From Alphaproteobacteria bacterium (GTDB lineage Bacteria > Pseudomonadota > Alphaproteobacteria > Micavibrionales > Micavibrionaceae), in assembly GCA_002690045.1 (NCBI GenBank), contig NZDE01000010.1, positions 298,355-362,354 of the forward strand: DNA of 64,000 bases. The letters are read 5' to 3'. Under the pieces are notes generated by a model. That model did not search any database and had not been told where the DNA came from. It saw only the letters and a list, made by a program, of their open reading frames with translations. Each line of letters begins with the position of its first letter. The stretch's first letter is position 1. Shown here piece after piece: positions 35,454-50,600 of the stretch. The translations under genes and the position numbers were made by a program.

Positions 35454-35515
35454 CGTATTTGAATCTGTCCGAAAAATACGCGTGACAAGGGCGAATCACT
35501 CATGTTATGATTCGT
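35454..35515. other. two inverted repeats between the RTX genes
   Basis: GCGTATTT (35454-35461) pairs with AAATACGC (35475-35482); CGAATCA (35493-35499) pairs with TGATTCG (35509-35515). Neither is followed by a strong T-run. They could be a weak terminator, an RNA-processing site or an attenuator between the compact and giant genes. Confidence 0.4.
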
Positions 35516-35612
35516 GTGTCTCTTCGTTCTGAAGGGGTGTTGATCAATTTTTAAACAATTAACGAGACGTTAATGATTTGTTTACGTCTATGCTTCATAA
35601 TTTAAAATAGCG

Positions 35613-35627
35613 CGGATAGAATATCCG
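35613..35627. promoter_or_regulatory. short palindrome upstream of the giant RTX gene
   Basis: CGGATA-GAA-TATCCG is a perfect inverted repeat with a three-base centre, 54 bases before the giant gene's start. An operator or 5'-leader hairpin is possible; nothing confirms either. Confidence 0.3.
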
Positions 35628-35680
35628 TGTGTGTTTTGTATGGGGATTGATTTAGAACTGGGCAATTTTAGGTAGGCGCA

Positions 35681-38600
35681 ATGGCGGATAGCCATCAAAT
35701 TAATATTGATTTTCCGGAGGCGGGCGAGCTAGTGGTTCACGTGAACCCTGGTGATTCTGTGTCTTTAGATCATATTGATTTAGCGATGATCCTAGTTGAA
35801 ATTGTTGGTTCTGACGTTATTCTTGTTAATCCTGACACCCAAGCGCGTATTGTTTTCCCTGACCTTGCTCTTTATATATTCTCACCAGAAGAAGCGCCTA
35901 AATTCTTCCTTGGTGGTCGAGAGTTTGATCCAGCCCAGTTCCTTGGAAAAGCAGGGATAATACGCAATATTTCTACTGAAGATAGCTTTATGTCCTTTAC
36001 ATCGTTGGAGGTTAACCCGAAGTTCGGTGATGCTGAGCACGGGGAAACTGCGTCTGAGGTGCAGGAGGAGAAGGAGCAAGAAGAGGAGGTTATTCAAGAA
36101 AAGGATGCGCAGGGCGACTCTGATATTGAGGCTGTTTTAGCTGAAATTGGTCAGACTCAGGATGACCCTGTTGAACCAATTGATCCTATCGATCCTTCGA
36201 CAGGTGTGCCTGTTGTTGAATCTCCGACGGGTGGTCGGCAATTTTTAACTCCGCCACCTGATCCGGTTCAGCCGCCATCGCAGACATTTGCGCCGGTGCC
36301 TGAAATTGATGAGGAGATTGAGGACTTTACCGACTTCGTGGTCGATTTTGCATTTTCGGGTAATGTGGTTCAGACGCGTACTGAGGTTGATGATTCTGGT
36401 GATACGGTTGTCAGTGGTGGTGGTGGTTCTGTTGGTGGTCAGGAAGATGCTTCTGGTGTGCGTCAGCAGGAGCGTGAAACGATCTCTTTGTTAACGGAGT
36501 CTGGTGATCACTTAATTTATGCGGATAATCCACTCTACTTCACTGAAACGACCATGGGTAAGAATTTGGTTCTTAAGCCTGAATTGCCTGATGGTTTCAA
36601 TGTCTCTGAAATTACGATTACTGGCCTTCCGACAGATGTGGTGATTTATGGTTATACGCCTGTTGCGGGTATTTACACTATTCCGCTGCCAGAGGTGAAT
36701 GCGGAGGGTGAGATTGAGCTGCCGTTCGTGTTTGATATTGGGGCGAATGAAGTCTTTGATATGATTATCAATATGAGTGCAGTTTTTGATCCGACTAGTG
36801 GTTTTGAATTGCCGGACGACCCTGTGTTGAGCAGTGGTATGCAGCAGCAGGTGCGTATATTCGATGCGGCGTCGGCTGCGGATTATAATGTTGTTGATGG
36901 TGATGGTAATCCGGTCTGGGTTATTGATAACCACCCGATTGGTGATGATGTCTTTACTGGTACAGGCAATGCGACTGTATATGGTACGATGGGCAATGAT
37001 GTGATTGTGTCGCAGGGCGGTGATGACACGATTGATGCTTGGGGTGGGGATGATAATGTTTTTGCGGGTACAGGTAATGACACGATAGATGGTGGCGATG
37101 GTCAGGATGTTCTGAGTTTCGCGAACATGACCGATTCTATTGTTGTTGATTTGCGTGCTGTTGATGCTGATGGTTATTCTGTTATTAACCAGGGCGGTGA
37201 TGTGAATCTCGCCAAAGGGTTTGAGGACATTGTTGGTACGCAGGGCAATGACACTTTTTATGGTGATGTCAATGATAACGCGTTTGTTGGTGGTCAAGGT
37301 AATGACTCGTTTTATTGGAGTGCGGGTGAAAACTTCTATCTTGGTGGTGCGGGTGCGGATACGCTTGATTATTCTGCGGCAGCTGGTGTTGCGGTAACAG
37401 ATAATATTAGTTTTGATATGTCTGTTATGGTTGGTGGTGTTTATCAGATCAACTTCAACGGTTTGCCGCAGGATTTTGCATCTTCTATCGAAATTGTTTA
37501 TGCGGGCGACGGCAATGACACAATCAGTGGTGATGGTCAGGCTAACGCATTTTATGGCGGGGATGGTAATGACACGCTTGTTGGGCGTGATGGTAATGAT
37601 ACGCTTTCTGGTGGTGCGGGTGCGGATACGCTAAATGGCGGTGACCAGAATGATTATATATATGAGCAGGCTGAAGCTGGCGTTGGTTCTAATGATGTGA
37701 TTATTGGTGGCTCAGGTACGGATACGCTCGAATATATTGGGGCGGACGGTATTTATGTTGATTTGCAAGCTGGTACAGCGACGGATCACCCAAGCGCAAC
37801 TAGCCCTAACTATATTGGTAATGACACGATTAGCGGTATTGAGAATGTTGTTGGCACAGATGGTGATGACTCGCTTGTCGGTAACGCGTCTAATAACACA
37901 TTGCTTGGTGGCGCTGGCGATGATGTTTTTGTTGGTGGTGATGGTAACGACGTTCTTGATGGTGATGCGGGTAACGATAGTGTTAGCTTTGCGGCTGAGA
38001 GCGGAAATATTTACTATGATATGAATACTGTTGATGCTGAGGGCTATTCTTCGGTGACGGTTGGTGCGAGTAATACGGACCGCATACGCTCAGTTGAAAA
38101 TGTTATTGGTGGTTTGGGTAATGATACGATTATTGGTGATGCCAATGATAACGTGATTTCAACGGGCGCGGGCGATGATAGCATTATTGGTGGCGACGGT
38201 GATGATACGATTGATGGTGGCGCGGGGCATGACATTGTTGATTATGCGGGTACGGCAACGGGTATTATTGTTGATCTGAATGTCGTTGATGGCTCTGGCT
38301 ATTCAACGGTTAATATTGGTTTCGAAACAGACTTGGTCCGTGGCGTTGAAGAGTTCGTGGGTTCTGGTTCTGCAGATCAAATTTACGGCGGCAGTGAGGA
38401 TAACATCATTTATGGCTCGGGCGGTAATGATACGATTTCTGGCGGCACGGGCGCAGATGTCATTGATGGCGGTGCGGGTAATGATATTCTTCTGATGTCT
38501 GTTGACACGGATAATGATACATTTATCGGTGGTTCAGGCATTGATACCTTGGATGCAGGTGCAACATCTGACTCCCTATTCATTGATTTGGTTAATGGCA

Positions 38601-41600
38601 CGCTGACTGGTCAGGGTGTTGATGAGATTTATGGCATTGAGGTTGTTATTGCATCGAGCGCGGCGGATACGATTTATGGTAGCGCTGCGGTTAACACATT
38701 TGATGGCGGCGATGGTGATGATATTCTGCGCGGCGCAGGTGGCGCGGATGTTATTTATGGTGGTAACGGTAATGACATAGCAGACTTCTCAGATCAGGCG
38801 GGTATTGTTATTGTTGATTTGAGTGATGATGGTTCTGGCTATGTTCAGGCTGTTGTTGGTGGTTCAAATGATGATCAGCTTTATGATGTTGAGGGTGTGT
38901 ATGGTGGTTCGAATAACGATACGCTAACGGGTACTGCTGGCGCGAACATTATTCATGGTAACGATGGTGATGACACAATTGACGCAGGTGCTGGCGCGGA
39001 TACCGTTCTGGGCGGCAATGGTGCGGATGTCATTACGCTGAATGAAGATGGTGCGGATGACTATTATGATGCAGGCGCGGGTATCGATGCGCTTGATGCG
39101 TCTAGCTTCACGAGTGGTATCGAATTTGATATGGCTACGGGGACTTTGGCAGGTGGTGCGCTTGGTAATGATACGGCGCTCAACTTTGAAATTTTCATTG
39201 CTACAAATTTTGCGGATACTATTACGGGTAGCGCGGCGGATAATACAATTCAAGCCTTGAATGGTGATGATACGGTTGATCCAGGGCTTGGTGACAATGT
39301 TGTTGATGGTGGCGCGGGTACGGACGTTATTACTTTTGCTTCGCTACTTGCCGAAAGTGTTTTTGTTGATTTGTCGACTGATTTGGGTGGCGGTACATTT
39401 TCTGCGGATATCAGTAATGGTGATCAGACCATTCTTTCGAATTTCGAAAGTGTTATTGGTACGCAAAATGATGACACGATTTACGGCGATAGCGGTGTAA
39501 ATACGCTTGATGGTGGTGACGGCGATGATATCTTACGCGGTGGCGCGGGTAATGATACTTTAATTGGTGGCAATGGTCTGGATGTGGCTGATTATACCAA
39601 TGCGGGTTCTGCCATTACGGTGACGCTTGGTGCGGGTACAATCCTTGATGGTGATGGTGGTACAGATACGGTTTCAAGTATTGAAGGCATCATTGGTACG
39701 GGCTTTAATGACACAATCTATGGCAACGCGCAAAATAACATTTTAATGGGTAATGCGGGCGCGGATATTTTGTCTGATGGCGCAGGTGAAGATACTGTGT
39801 TTGGCGGTGATGACAATGATGTTATTGAGCTGGGCGTTGATACTGATAATGATACATTCGATGGCGGCGATGGCCTTCTTGACGTGCTTGATGCGAGCGC
39901 TATCGGTACGAGCCTTATTATTGATTTGCAGGCAGGGCAAATTATCGGTCAAGGTACGGACACAATTTTAAATATTGAAGTAATCCGCGCATCAAGTGTG
40001 GCGGATACAATTACTGGTAGCTCGGCTGATAACTCGATTGAGGGTAATGATGGCGATGATACCATTGATGGCGCGGCGGGTGATGATACGCTGGATGGCG
40101 GTAATGGTGATGACTTGATCGCTGGTGGTGTCGGTGATGATGTGATTGACGGTGGTGCGGGCACGAACACGGTTGATTATAGTTATGATGCCTTGGGGGT
40201 TGTTGTTGACCTGAATGGCAGCACAGCGACTGAATCCAGCGGCGATACAGATACGCTAACAAATATCCAGAATGTTATTGGTTCTGATGGGGCGGATGAC
40301 ATCACAGGTTCATCTGTTGCGAACGTTATAGATGCAGGTGCGTCTAATGATGTTGCCTATGGTTTGGCTGGTGATGATATCATTAATGGTGGTGACGGCA
40401 ATGATACGCTAGATGGCGGCGATGACGTTGATACGCTTTACGGTGATGATGGCGATGATACGTTAATCGGTGGTGCTGGCGATGATACGTTATTCGGTGG
40501 TGATGGTGATGATAGCTTTGACGGTGGTGCGGGTGATGATACGTTTGATGGTGGCACGGGTACTGATAAGATTTCTTTTGCTGGCTCTTCGGTTGGGGTT
40601 GATATTACGCTAAACGATTCAGGCAGTTACATTGCGGTCAATTATGACGGTCAGACAGATTATATCAAAGATCTTGAGGTTATCGAGGGGTCTGCGCAGG
40701 ACGATACTTTAACTGGTAATTCGGCGGATAACGAATTTATCGGTGGTGATGGTAACGATACATTGATCGGTGGCTTAGGTAGCGACACGCTTGATGGTGG
40801 CAATGGTCTACTCGATAAAGTTAGCTATATTGATGTGGTTGGCTCTGGCTTGGTTATTGACCTTGGTAGTGTTGATGGTGACGGTTATACGCTAATTAAT
40901 ATTGGCGCCGATACGGATCGCATTAAAAATATCGAAGTAATTGAGGCAACGAACCAGGCGGATACGATTACAGGTAACGCGGCTGATAACTTAATTGACG
41001 CAGCAGGCGGCGATGATACGGTTGACGGTGGCGCAGGTAATGACCGTATGAACTTCAATACGGCGGCGACGGCTGTTGTTGTTAACTTGAGCGCTGCGGC
41101 TTTGGATGGTTCTGGTTTTGGTTATGTAACGCACGATGGCGACACGGAGCGTATCAAAAACGTTGAGGTGATCGAGGGTGGCGCGCTTGCTGACACATTC
41201 TATGGTGATGTGCTGGATAACCACTTTATTGGCAATGATGGCGATGACATCTTTGGTTGGTCTGATGGTAACGACACATTTGAAGGCGGTAATGGCGATG
41301 ACACTATTTATTACGCGCCTGATGCCGCGATGCCAGATATTACGACTGAGGCAGTTGATACGCACGGCGATGTTACGGTTGATTTTGGTCTTGGAACGGT
41401 GACATTTGCAGGGTCTGGCAAGGTTGATACATTTAGCGATATTGAAAACTTCACGCTTGCGGAGGTTAGTACAAGTAATGTTGAAGTTATAGGTAATAAC
41501 CAGAAAAACATCATCCGTACGGGTGCGGGTGATGATACGATCAGTGCGCTTGATGGGGATGATACGATTAATTCTGGTGCGGGCGCGGATACGGTTGATG

Positions 41601-44600
41601 CGGGCGCTGGTAATGATTTAATCTTCTTACATGATGATAATGCATCTGATACGTATGATGGCGGCGCAGGGATTGATACATTGCAGTCTGCGCCTTCAGT
41701 TGGTCGCGGCGTTCATGTCGACCTTGACCAGAATAAGGTTGATTGGGGCGGCAGCGGTGATGATGTCGTTCAGAACATCGAGCATGTTATTGGTACAGAT
41801 TTTGATGATACCTTAATTGGTGATGGTCAGGTTAACTCGTTACATGGTGGCGATGGTGACGATTATATCGAGGGTAATGCCGGCGCGGATATTCTTGAAG
41901 GCGGCAATGGTATAGATACGGCTGCTTATACGCAGGAAACACTTGCTGTTGTGATTGATTTAGATGCAGTTGATGCATTTGATGTTGTGACGGTGACGGT
42001 CGGTGGCTCAAATGATGACACAATCCGTTATTTTGAGTATTTGATTGGTGGTAACGCGGCAGATACATTCTATGGTAGCGATACAGAGGATAACGTTCTT
42101 TCTGGCGGCGGCGATAATGATGAGCTTTATGGCCGTGGCGGTGATGATACGCTGCATGGTGATGCGGGTGACGATAGCTTAGATGGCGGTACAGGTGATG
42201 ACTGGCTCTATGGTGGTATTGGTGATGATGTAATTATCGGTGGTACAGGTTCAGATACTGTTGATGGCGGTGCGGGCCAGGATGTGTACAGTTTTGCCTC
42301 GGCTGGGGCAGCTATTATTGCGAATTTGGGTGCGCTTGTTGGTGGTTACACAATCATCAATATTGGCGGCGATGTTGATGCAATTAGGGATATTGAGGGT
42401 ATTGTCGGTTCAGGCTTCGATGATACGTTCTATGGTAATGCGTCAGACAATATCTTCGATGGTGGCGCAGGTTATGATGCGTTCGCGTGGTCTGCAGGCG
42501 ATGACACCTATGTTGGCGGTAGTGATACAGATACGCTTTATTATACGACGAATGCAGCTGTTCCTGATTTAGCATCTGAAATGACAGATGGCGTAACCGT
42601 TGATTTGGAGGATGCGGCAGCGGCAACCGTTACTTTTGATGGCGGTAATACCAAGGTTGATACGGTTAGCGGCGTTGAAAATATTTATACCGGCAGCGGT
42701 AATGACGATATTTCTGGTAACAGCGCGGATAACATTATTAGCACAGGCGCGGGTAACGACACGCTGAATGGTGAGGCTGGCGATGATACGTTAGACGCTG
42801 GCACGGGCGCTGATGATGTTCAGGGTGGTGCAGGCAATGATCGTATCATTTTAACAAATGATGGTGTTGCTGACGCTTATGATGGTGGCGCTGATGTTGA
42901 TACATTAGTTGCTGATCATGATGATGCCATGACGTTTGACCTTGAGAACGGTACAATCAGCGGCACGACAGGTACAGATACAATTACAAATATTGAAAAC
43001 TTTATTTCTGGTGACGGGGATGATGTTTTTGTCGATTCTGAAGGTTCTGCGGCTGATAACGTTTATGATGGCGCGGGCGGTACGGATGAGGTTGATTATT
43101 CTAATCGTACAACAGGTATTGATGTAACGCTTGATGGCGCAAATAACGCTAATGTGAGTATTGGCGGCGAAACAGATGTTGTTCGTAACATTGAAAATGT
43201 TACGGGTGGTTCTGGCAATGATACGATTATTGGCGATAGCGCGGCGAACGTCTTAGTCGGTAATGCCGGCGCGGACTACCTTGATGGTGGCGCGGGTAAC
43301 GATACAATTACAGCGCAGCTAAATGATGGCGCATCAGATACCTATATTGGCGGCTCTGACATTGATACGTTGATTATAGATTCTACTGGTAATACTACGC
43401 TTGATTTAAGTGGCGGTACGCTAACACAGGGCGGTTTTGTTGATGTTTATGGCGGTGGCTTTGAGATTATTATCGCAACAGCATTTGATGATGTTGTGGT
43501 TGATGACGAAAATGTTGATAACACTATTGACCTTGGCGCGGGTGAAAACACTATCAGCTTCGCAGGTCATACAGGTGATGTAACGGTCGACCTCACTGCG
43601 ACAATTGATATTGGCGGCACCATGTATTCTGTCGTAAATGTTGATGGCACAGATACAGATTATGTTGCGGGTGCAACACATTTAACTGGTGGTCAAGGTG
43701 ATGATGACCTAACAACAGGCGTGGGCACACAAACCGTAGATGGCGGTCTTGGCAATGATATTATCCGCGCAGGTGATGGTGTTGACTATCTTTACGGTGG
43801 TGATGGTGATGACATCCTATACGGTGAAGCAGGCAACGACTTTATGTATGGCGGTGATGGTGATGATACTTTCTTCGGCGGTACGGGCGATGACACTATG
43901 GATGGTGAAGGCGGCGTTGACCAAATGTCCTTCGCAGGTGCGGGCGCTGCAGTCGTTGTTGACTTAACGGTTGATGCAGGTGGCGGCTTCACGCAAGTTG
44001 ATCATGACGGCGAAAGCGACCTCATTAAGAATATCGAAGTTATCGAAGGTACAGATTATGATGATACCTTCATCGGTAACGCGGATAACAATGAATTTAT
44101 CGGTGGCGCGGGTGATGATATTTTCCGCGGCGGCGCAGGTAACGACACTATGGATGGTGGCGCTGATGTTGATGCTGTAACCTATAGTGACCTTGTTGCA
44201 GGCCTGGATATTAACCTTGGCGCAACAAATGGTGATGGCTACACCGAAATTGACCTTGGCGCAGGCGAAATTGATTACATTAGAAATATAGAGATTGTTG
44301 AAGGTACGCAAGGCAATGACACGATTGTTGGTAACGCGGATGATAACAAGCTAACTGGTAATGATGGTGATGACTATATTGATGGTGGTGCGGGCCTTGA
44401 CTCTATCACCTTCTTTAACGCGGCGGCAGGTATTGTTCTTAACCTGAATGGTGCAACTATTGCAGGTGGCTGGCTGGTTGTTGATATGGGTGGCGGTGAG
44501 ACCGACTATATTAAGAATGTTGAGAATATCGAGGGTACGAATTTTGGTGATGAAATTCACGGTAATGCGGATGACAACATCATATCTGGCGGTAGCGGCG

Positions 44601-47600
44601 ATGATAAGATGGTTTATTCTGGTGGCCATGACACATTATATGGTGACCTTGGTGAAGACTGGGCGTATTTCTCAGATTCCGATGATTTGGCGGCAGCTGA
44701 CCCCGTAACAGAAAGTCTGAACGGTATTTCCTTTGATATGAGTATCAATGAGGGCGGCAGCGAAGATACGCTGGTGACTTTTGTTGGTAACCCTGCAAAT
44801 ACAACGGTTCTTAACGGCATTGAGCATGTGAACGGTACAGTTCTCGCCGATAATATGACGGGCGACAGTCGCGATAACACATTCCTTGGTGATGATGGTG
44901 ACGATGTTATTAATGGCGGCGCGGGTGATGATTACCTTGCAGGTCAAGCTGGCACAGATACGATTGATGGTGGCGCGGGCGCTGATACAATCATTCTTGC
45001 GGATGGTGATGCGATTGATACCGTTGATGGCGGCAGCGAAATTGACCATTTGGATGCAAGCAGCCGTGCAGATGCACTTAACATTGATTTGGATGGCGGT
45101 GCAATGTCTGGCGTTGAGGGCGCAACAGGCTCTGTCACTGGCGTTGAAAATGTTACAACTGGCGCGGGCGCAGATGACGTCACTGGTAATGCTGATTTGA
45201 ACATCATCATTACTAATGACGGCGACGATGTTATTCGCGGTAGTGCGGGCGCAGATACGATTGATGGCGGCAATGACCGTGATGAGGTTGATTACTCTAA
45301 TGCGGCGGCGACGATTAACGCGGATTTAACTGGTACAGATGCGCTTGTTAGCCGCGGCGGTGATGCGCAGGTTCTTCAAAATGTAGAAGATATTACTGGT
45401 TCTACGGGTGATGATATCTTCCGTGTTGATGTGTCGCAGCTTGCGGGTATGCTCGGTAACAACATGTATGACGGTGATGCTGGATCAGATATTGTGCGCG
45501 CAGTTGGCAGCGATTTGTTTGATATCGCTGATTTTGCCGGTGTATTCACAAATATTGAAGAATTGAACCTGTCGGGTGTTGATAAGGATGCGTTGTCTGC
45601 AAATGGTCATGACCTGACATTTGAAGTGAATGTATCTGACATTGTGTCAATGATGGGCGCGGCTGCAGGTAATTTCAAAATTACTGTTAAAGACGGTATG
45701 ACGCTTGATCAAGCGCAAATCAATGAAGATGCAGGCTATTCAATTACAGCTGCAACGCTTGATCCTGACGGCGACCCGTTCAATGGTACTCTTGATACAT
45801 ATACAATCACTAATGGCGGCGATACTATTACGCTTGTTGTTGAGAAGCTGCCGATTGTTGCGACACCAGGCGTCGATGTGATGAATTTGGGTGCGGGTGA
45901 TAACGTCCTTGATGCATTGGAAGATGACGATACGATTCACGGTGATGATGGCGATGACCAGATTCGCGGTAATGAAGGCGATGATAGCATATACGGTGAT
46001 AACGGTAATGACACACTTTATATCGATAGTGATGCGGCTGCGCCTACGGGCGGTACAGATACATATGATGGCGGTGCAGGTGAAGATACAGTCAGTGCGT
46101 TATATGCAACTGAAGGCGTAACAATTGATATTAGCGGCGCTGACCCAGCAACAGATCAAACCATTACATCTGACACCAATAATATTGGTGCAGATACGAT
46201 TATGAATTTTGAGCATGCTACAGGCTCTAACTTTGATGATACGTTAATTGCTGATGCTGGTAGCAATACGTTGAGCGGCCTTGAGGGCGATGATGATATC
46301 TCAGCGGGTGCGGGCGATGATGTGTTGCTTGGTGGTGATGGTAACGATACGCTTGATGGTGGTGATGATACTGATACCGTTGATGGTGGCGCGGGTGATG
46401 ATTATGTCGTGGCTAACGGTGACGCGTTTGTAGATACTTATGATGGCGGCGCTGATAATGACACATTAGATTTGACTGCATTCGGCGCAACTGGTGGTAA
46501 TGTTGATTTGACCAACGATACGAATACTGTTGGTGGTGCATTTGCTGACCAGATTGATAATTTTGAAAACCTCATTGCGACAGACGGCACGAATAGCATT
46601 GCAGGTACAAGTGGTGCGAACACAATTGATGCACGCGCTGGCAATGATATTATTGATGGTCTAGATGGCGATGATCATATTACGGCAGGCAGTGGGAATG
46701 ACACAATAGATGGTGGTGATGGCGCTGATACCATGCTTGGTGGTGTTGGTAATGACCACTTTATTCTTAATAATGACGCAACAGATGGTGATACTTATGA
46801 CGGTGGCCTTAATAGCGACCGTATTGATGCATCTGGTCACAGTGATTCTATTAATATCGACCTTGATGCAGGTACACTTAGCGGTGCGAATATTGGTAAT
46901 GATACGGTTGTCGATATTGAACATGTTGAAGGTTCACAGGGCGATGACATCATTAAAGGCAATGCGTCAAACAACATTCTTAATGGTAATGCAGGTGATG
47001 ATACGCTTTATGGCGGTGATGGCGCGGATACATTAGATGGTGGAACGGGCACGAACACGGCAGACTATTCTTCGCATGGTGTTGGCGTGGATATTGACGT
47101 TGCAGGTGGCACGATCGATGATGGCACAGATGTTGATACATTCAGTAATATTCAGAAATTCGTTGGTTCTGCACATGATGATATTATTACGATTGCATCT
47201 ACGGATATCGCTACTTTGCCGACAGGCTTCTTTGATGGTGGCGCGGAAACTGGCGTTGATGAATTAGTTATTGCGGGTGAACTTGATTTCAATGCAAGCG
47301 ATTTACTTGGCAAAGTGACTAATATTGAATCCATCAACATGGCGGACGTAAACCCACAGGTTGGTACGCCGTTTGAAATTAATGGTGATGAAGCCTTTAC
47401 ACTTCTTGGTAGCCAATCAGGTAAGACGTTAACAATTACAGCTGAAAACGGTACAGAATTTAGCGTGACAGATGGCGCAGGCTACACGCAAGTTGGTGTG
47501 CCAGGTGATGTGACGGATGGCGATGGCATCAGAACACTGACATACACATTCCAGAACGGGGCTGATAACATTACTTTGGAAGTTATTGTCCTGCCAATTG

Positions 47601-50600
47601 TTGGTACGGCTGGTGATGATAATCCATTAGAAGGTAACGATGGTCACAACGTGATTATTGGTCTTCAAGGTAATGACGTTATTTACGGTTATAAAGGTGA
47701 TGATGTCATTCTTGCGGATGAAGGTGCGGACACGGTATATGGCGGTGAAGGTAATGATACGCTGCGCGTCATGTCTGATTATACGGCTGATGCGACTGCG
47801 AACGAAGATGATACATATGATGGCGGTACGGGCGAAGATACAATTGATGCATCTGATGTAACAGACGGTGTGAATATTGACCTGAACGCACAAACTTTGA
47901 CGGATCAGTCGGGTGGTTTGAATATTGGTTCAGATACAATTGTTAGTATTGAGCACGCAGTCGGTTCTGATCAAGGTGATGTAATCCGCGGTAGTGATGC
48001 AGATGACAACACGATCCTTGGTGGCGAAGGTAACGATACGTTAGAAGGCCGTGATGGCGCGGACTATGTTGATGGCGGCGAAGGTGATGACACACTCGTA
48101 CTTGATGATGATGGCGCGGATGTTGATACGCTTATTGGTGGTAACGGCGAAGATACTTTAGACCTATCTGTCAATATGGGGACGGATGATATTGATGTTG
48201 ACTTAACTGGCGCGCAAAGCATCACGACTGGCGATGATATTAGTGGCTTTGAACATGTTAAGGGTTCTGACGGCGTTAACGTAATTACAGGTACAGCAGG
48301 CGATAATACGCTTGATGGTCAGGGCGGCGATGATACATTCTTCGCGGGTGATGGCAGTGATGAAATCCTTGGCGGCGCGGGGACAGATGTTATTGATTAT
48401 GTTGGCGGTGATGCCATTAATGTCGATATTACAAATGGTGAAATTGACCAGAGCGCCGACACAGACAGCATTACAAGCGTTGAACGCGTGTTGGCGACTG
48501 CAAATGATGATACATTCAATGTAACATCTACCGACCTTGCGGGTATGACTGCGGCAAACTTCTATGATGGTCGTGGCGGTAACGATACATTGGTCATTAC
48601 AGGTAACTTGAACTTTGATGCCGATAAGTTGAATACGCATTTTGATAACCTTGAAGTTATCGATATGACGGGCGTAACAACAACAGGTGATACATTCACT
48701 ATTTCTGGTGACCATGTTGCTGGGCTTGCATCTGGTAATGGCAGCACATTGCGCATTAATGTTGATGGCGCGCATGAAGAACAAATCAATGTACTTGATG
48801 GCGGTACTTATCGCATTGTAGGCAATGTTACCGTAAGCGGCAGCATTACAACATATACCTTCACGGATGGTCCAAACACAATCACGCTTGAAATTAATGC
48901 GCCGAATGTTTGGGGTTCTGACGTTGCGGACACAATCATCGATGACGGTAATGGTCACGATATTTACGGTATGGGCGGTAATGATGACATTACAGCTGGT
49001 GCGGGCGATGACGTTGTCGATGGCGGTGTGGATAACGATATTATCGCGGGCGGCGCAGGTGCGGATACGATTAACGGCGGCACTGGTGATGATACATTAG
49101 AGGGCGGCGCGGCAGGCACGGCTGATGGTTCTAGCGATACTCTATATGGTGACGCGGGTGATGATACCATTTATATGGAAGATGAAACCACTGCCGCAAA
49201 CATCTATGACGGTGGTACGGATACAAATGGCGATACACTAAATGCATCACGCGTTACAGGCACGGGCCTTGATATCGACCTTGAAAACAGCACTATTGGC
49301 GGCACGAACGACACAATCGCTGACTTTGAAAATGTCATTGGTACTGATCAGGCGGATACATTGCGTGGTCATAACAGCGAAGCTAACACATTAGATGGTG
49401 GCGCTGGTGATGATACAATCTATGTCGATAGTGACCATGCGAATGACACATATATTGGCGGCGCGGGTGATAACGATACGTTGGATGCGACAGAAAATGG
49501 CGTTGGCCCAATTAATGTTGACTTAGAAAATAATACGCTAAATGGCGATAATAACATTAGCGGTTTTGAACATGTTGTCGGTACAGCGGGCGCGGATACA
49601 ATTATTGGTTCATCTGCTGATAACACATTAGAAGGCGGCGCGGATAATGATTATTTCGAAGCTGGCCATGGCGATGATGTTATTGATGGCGGCGCGGGTA
49701 CAACCAACAAATTAAGCTATCAAAATGATGGCGGTGATGTGAATGTAAACCTTGTCACAGAAACCATTATTGATGGTAATGGTGATACAGATACATATAG
49801 CAACATTCAGCAAATTGATGGGTCGAACCAGAACGATACATTTAGCATTACATCAGCGGCATTGGCAGCGCTTTCTAACGATAACCAATATGATGGTTTG
49901 GGTGATACAGGCGGCGCGGGGGATACGCTTGTTATTACTGGTGTTCTTGACTTTGAAATGGCTGAAATCGCTGAGCATTTCCAAAACTTCAAAACAATAG
50001 ATTTGGTCGGCGCAGAACCTGCGAGTTCGGTTGATACATTTGACATTGATATGGCTGATGTGCACAGTATCTTTGGCGCAGATGCTGGTGAGATTAATAT
50101 CCGCGTGATTAACGGTACGAAAGTTCCTCAGCCACTAGATGGCGGCGGCTATACGCATAAGACAACAGTTACCGATACGCTAACGCAAAAGCAATATATT
50201 TATGAGAATGCTGGCGGCGATGAAATTACTGTAACAATTGATATTATCCCGATTGAGGGTACAGAGTTTGACGACCCGAACGTAAGTGGCGTTTCTGTTG
50301 ACGGTAACCTTGGTGACAACCTGATCGTTCTTTATGAAGGTGATGATATTTCATATGGTAAAGACGGTCACGATATTATCTTTGGTAATGAAGATAATGA
50401 TACGCTCTATGGTGAAGCGGGTAACGATACGCTTTACGGTAACGAAGATAATGACTTCTTATATGGTGGTGATGATAATGACCAGCTCTATGGCGGTACA
50501 GGTACAGACGTTGTCGAAGGTGGCGCAGGTAATGATGAAATTTTCGTTGCGGCTGATGGCGCAGTTGATAATTATGACGGTGAAACAGGCACGGATACAT

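Noticed and set aside
32175..36000. LapG/LapD-type cleavage site in the RTX heads
   Set aside because: No TAAG/PAAG-type motif near residues 80-130 in either protein, and no LapD- or LapG-like gene in the window.
36512..37297. Long antisense ORF (261 codons) opposite the giant RTX gene, and many like it (48203-48958, 56069-56653)
   Set aside because: Asp/Gly/Asn/Thr-rich coding sequence rarely produces stops on the other strand. The translations are Ile/Asn/Arg- or Pro/Ser-rich nonsense without ribosome sites.
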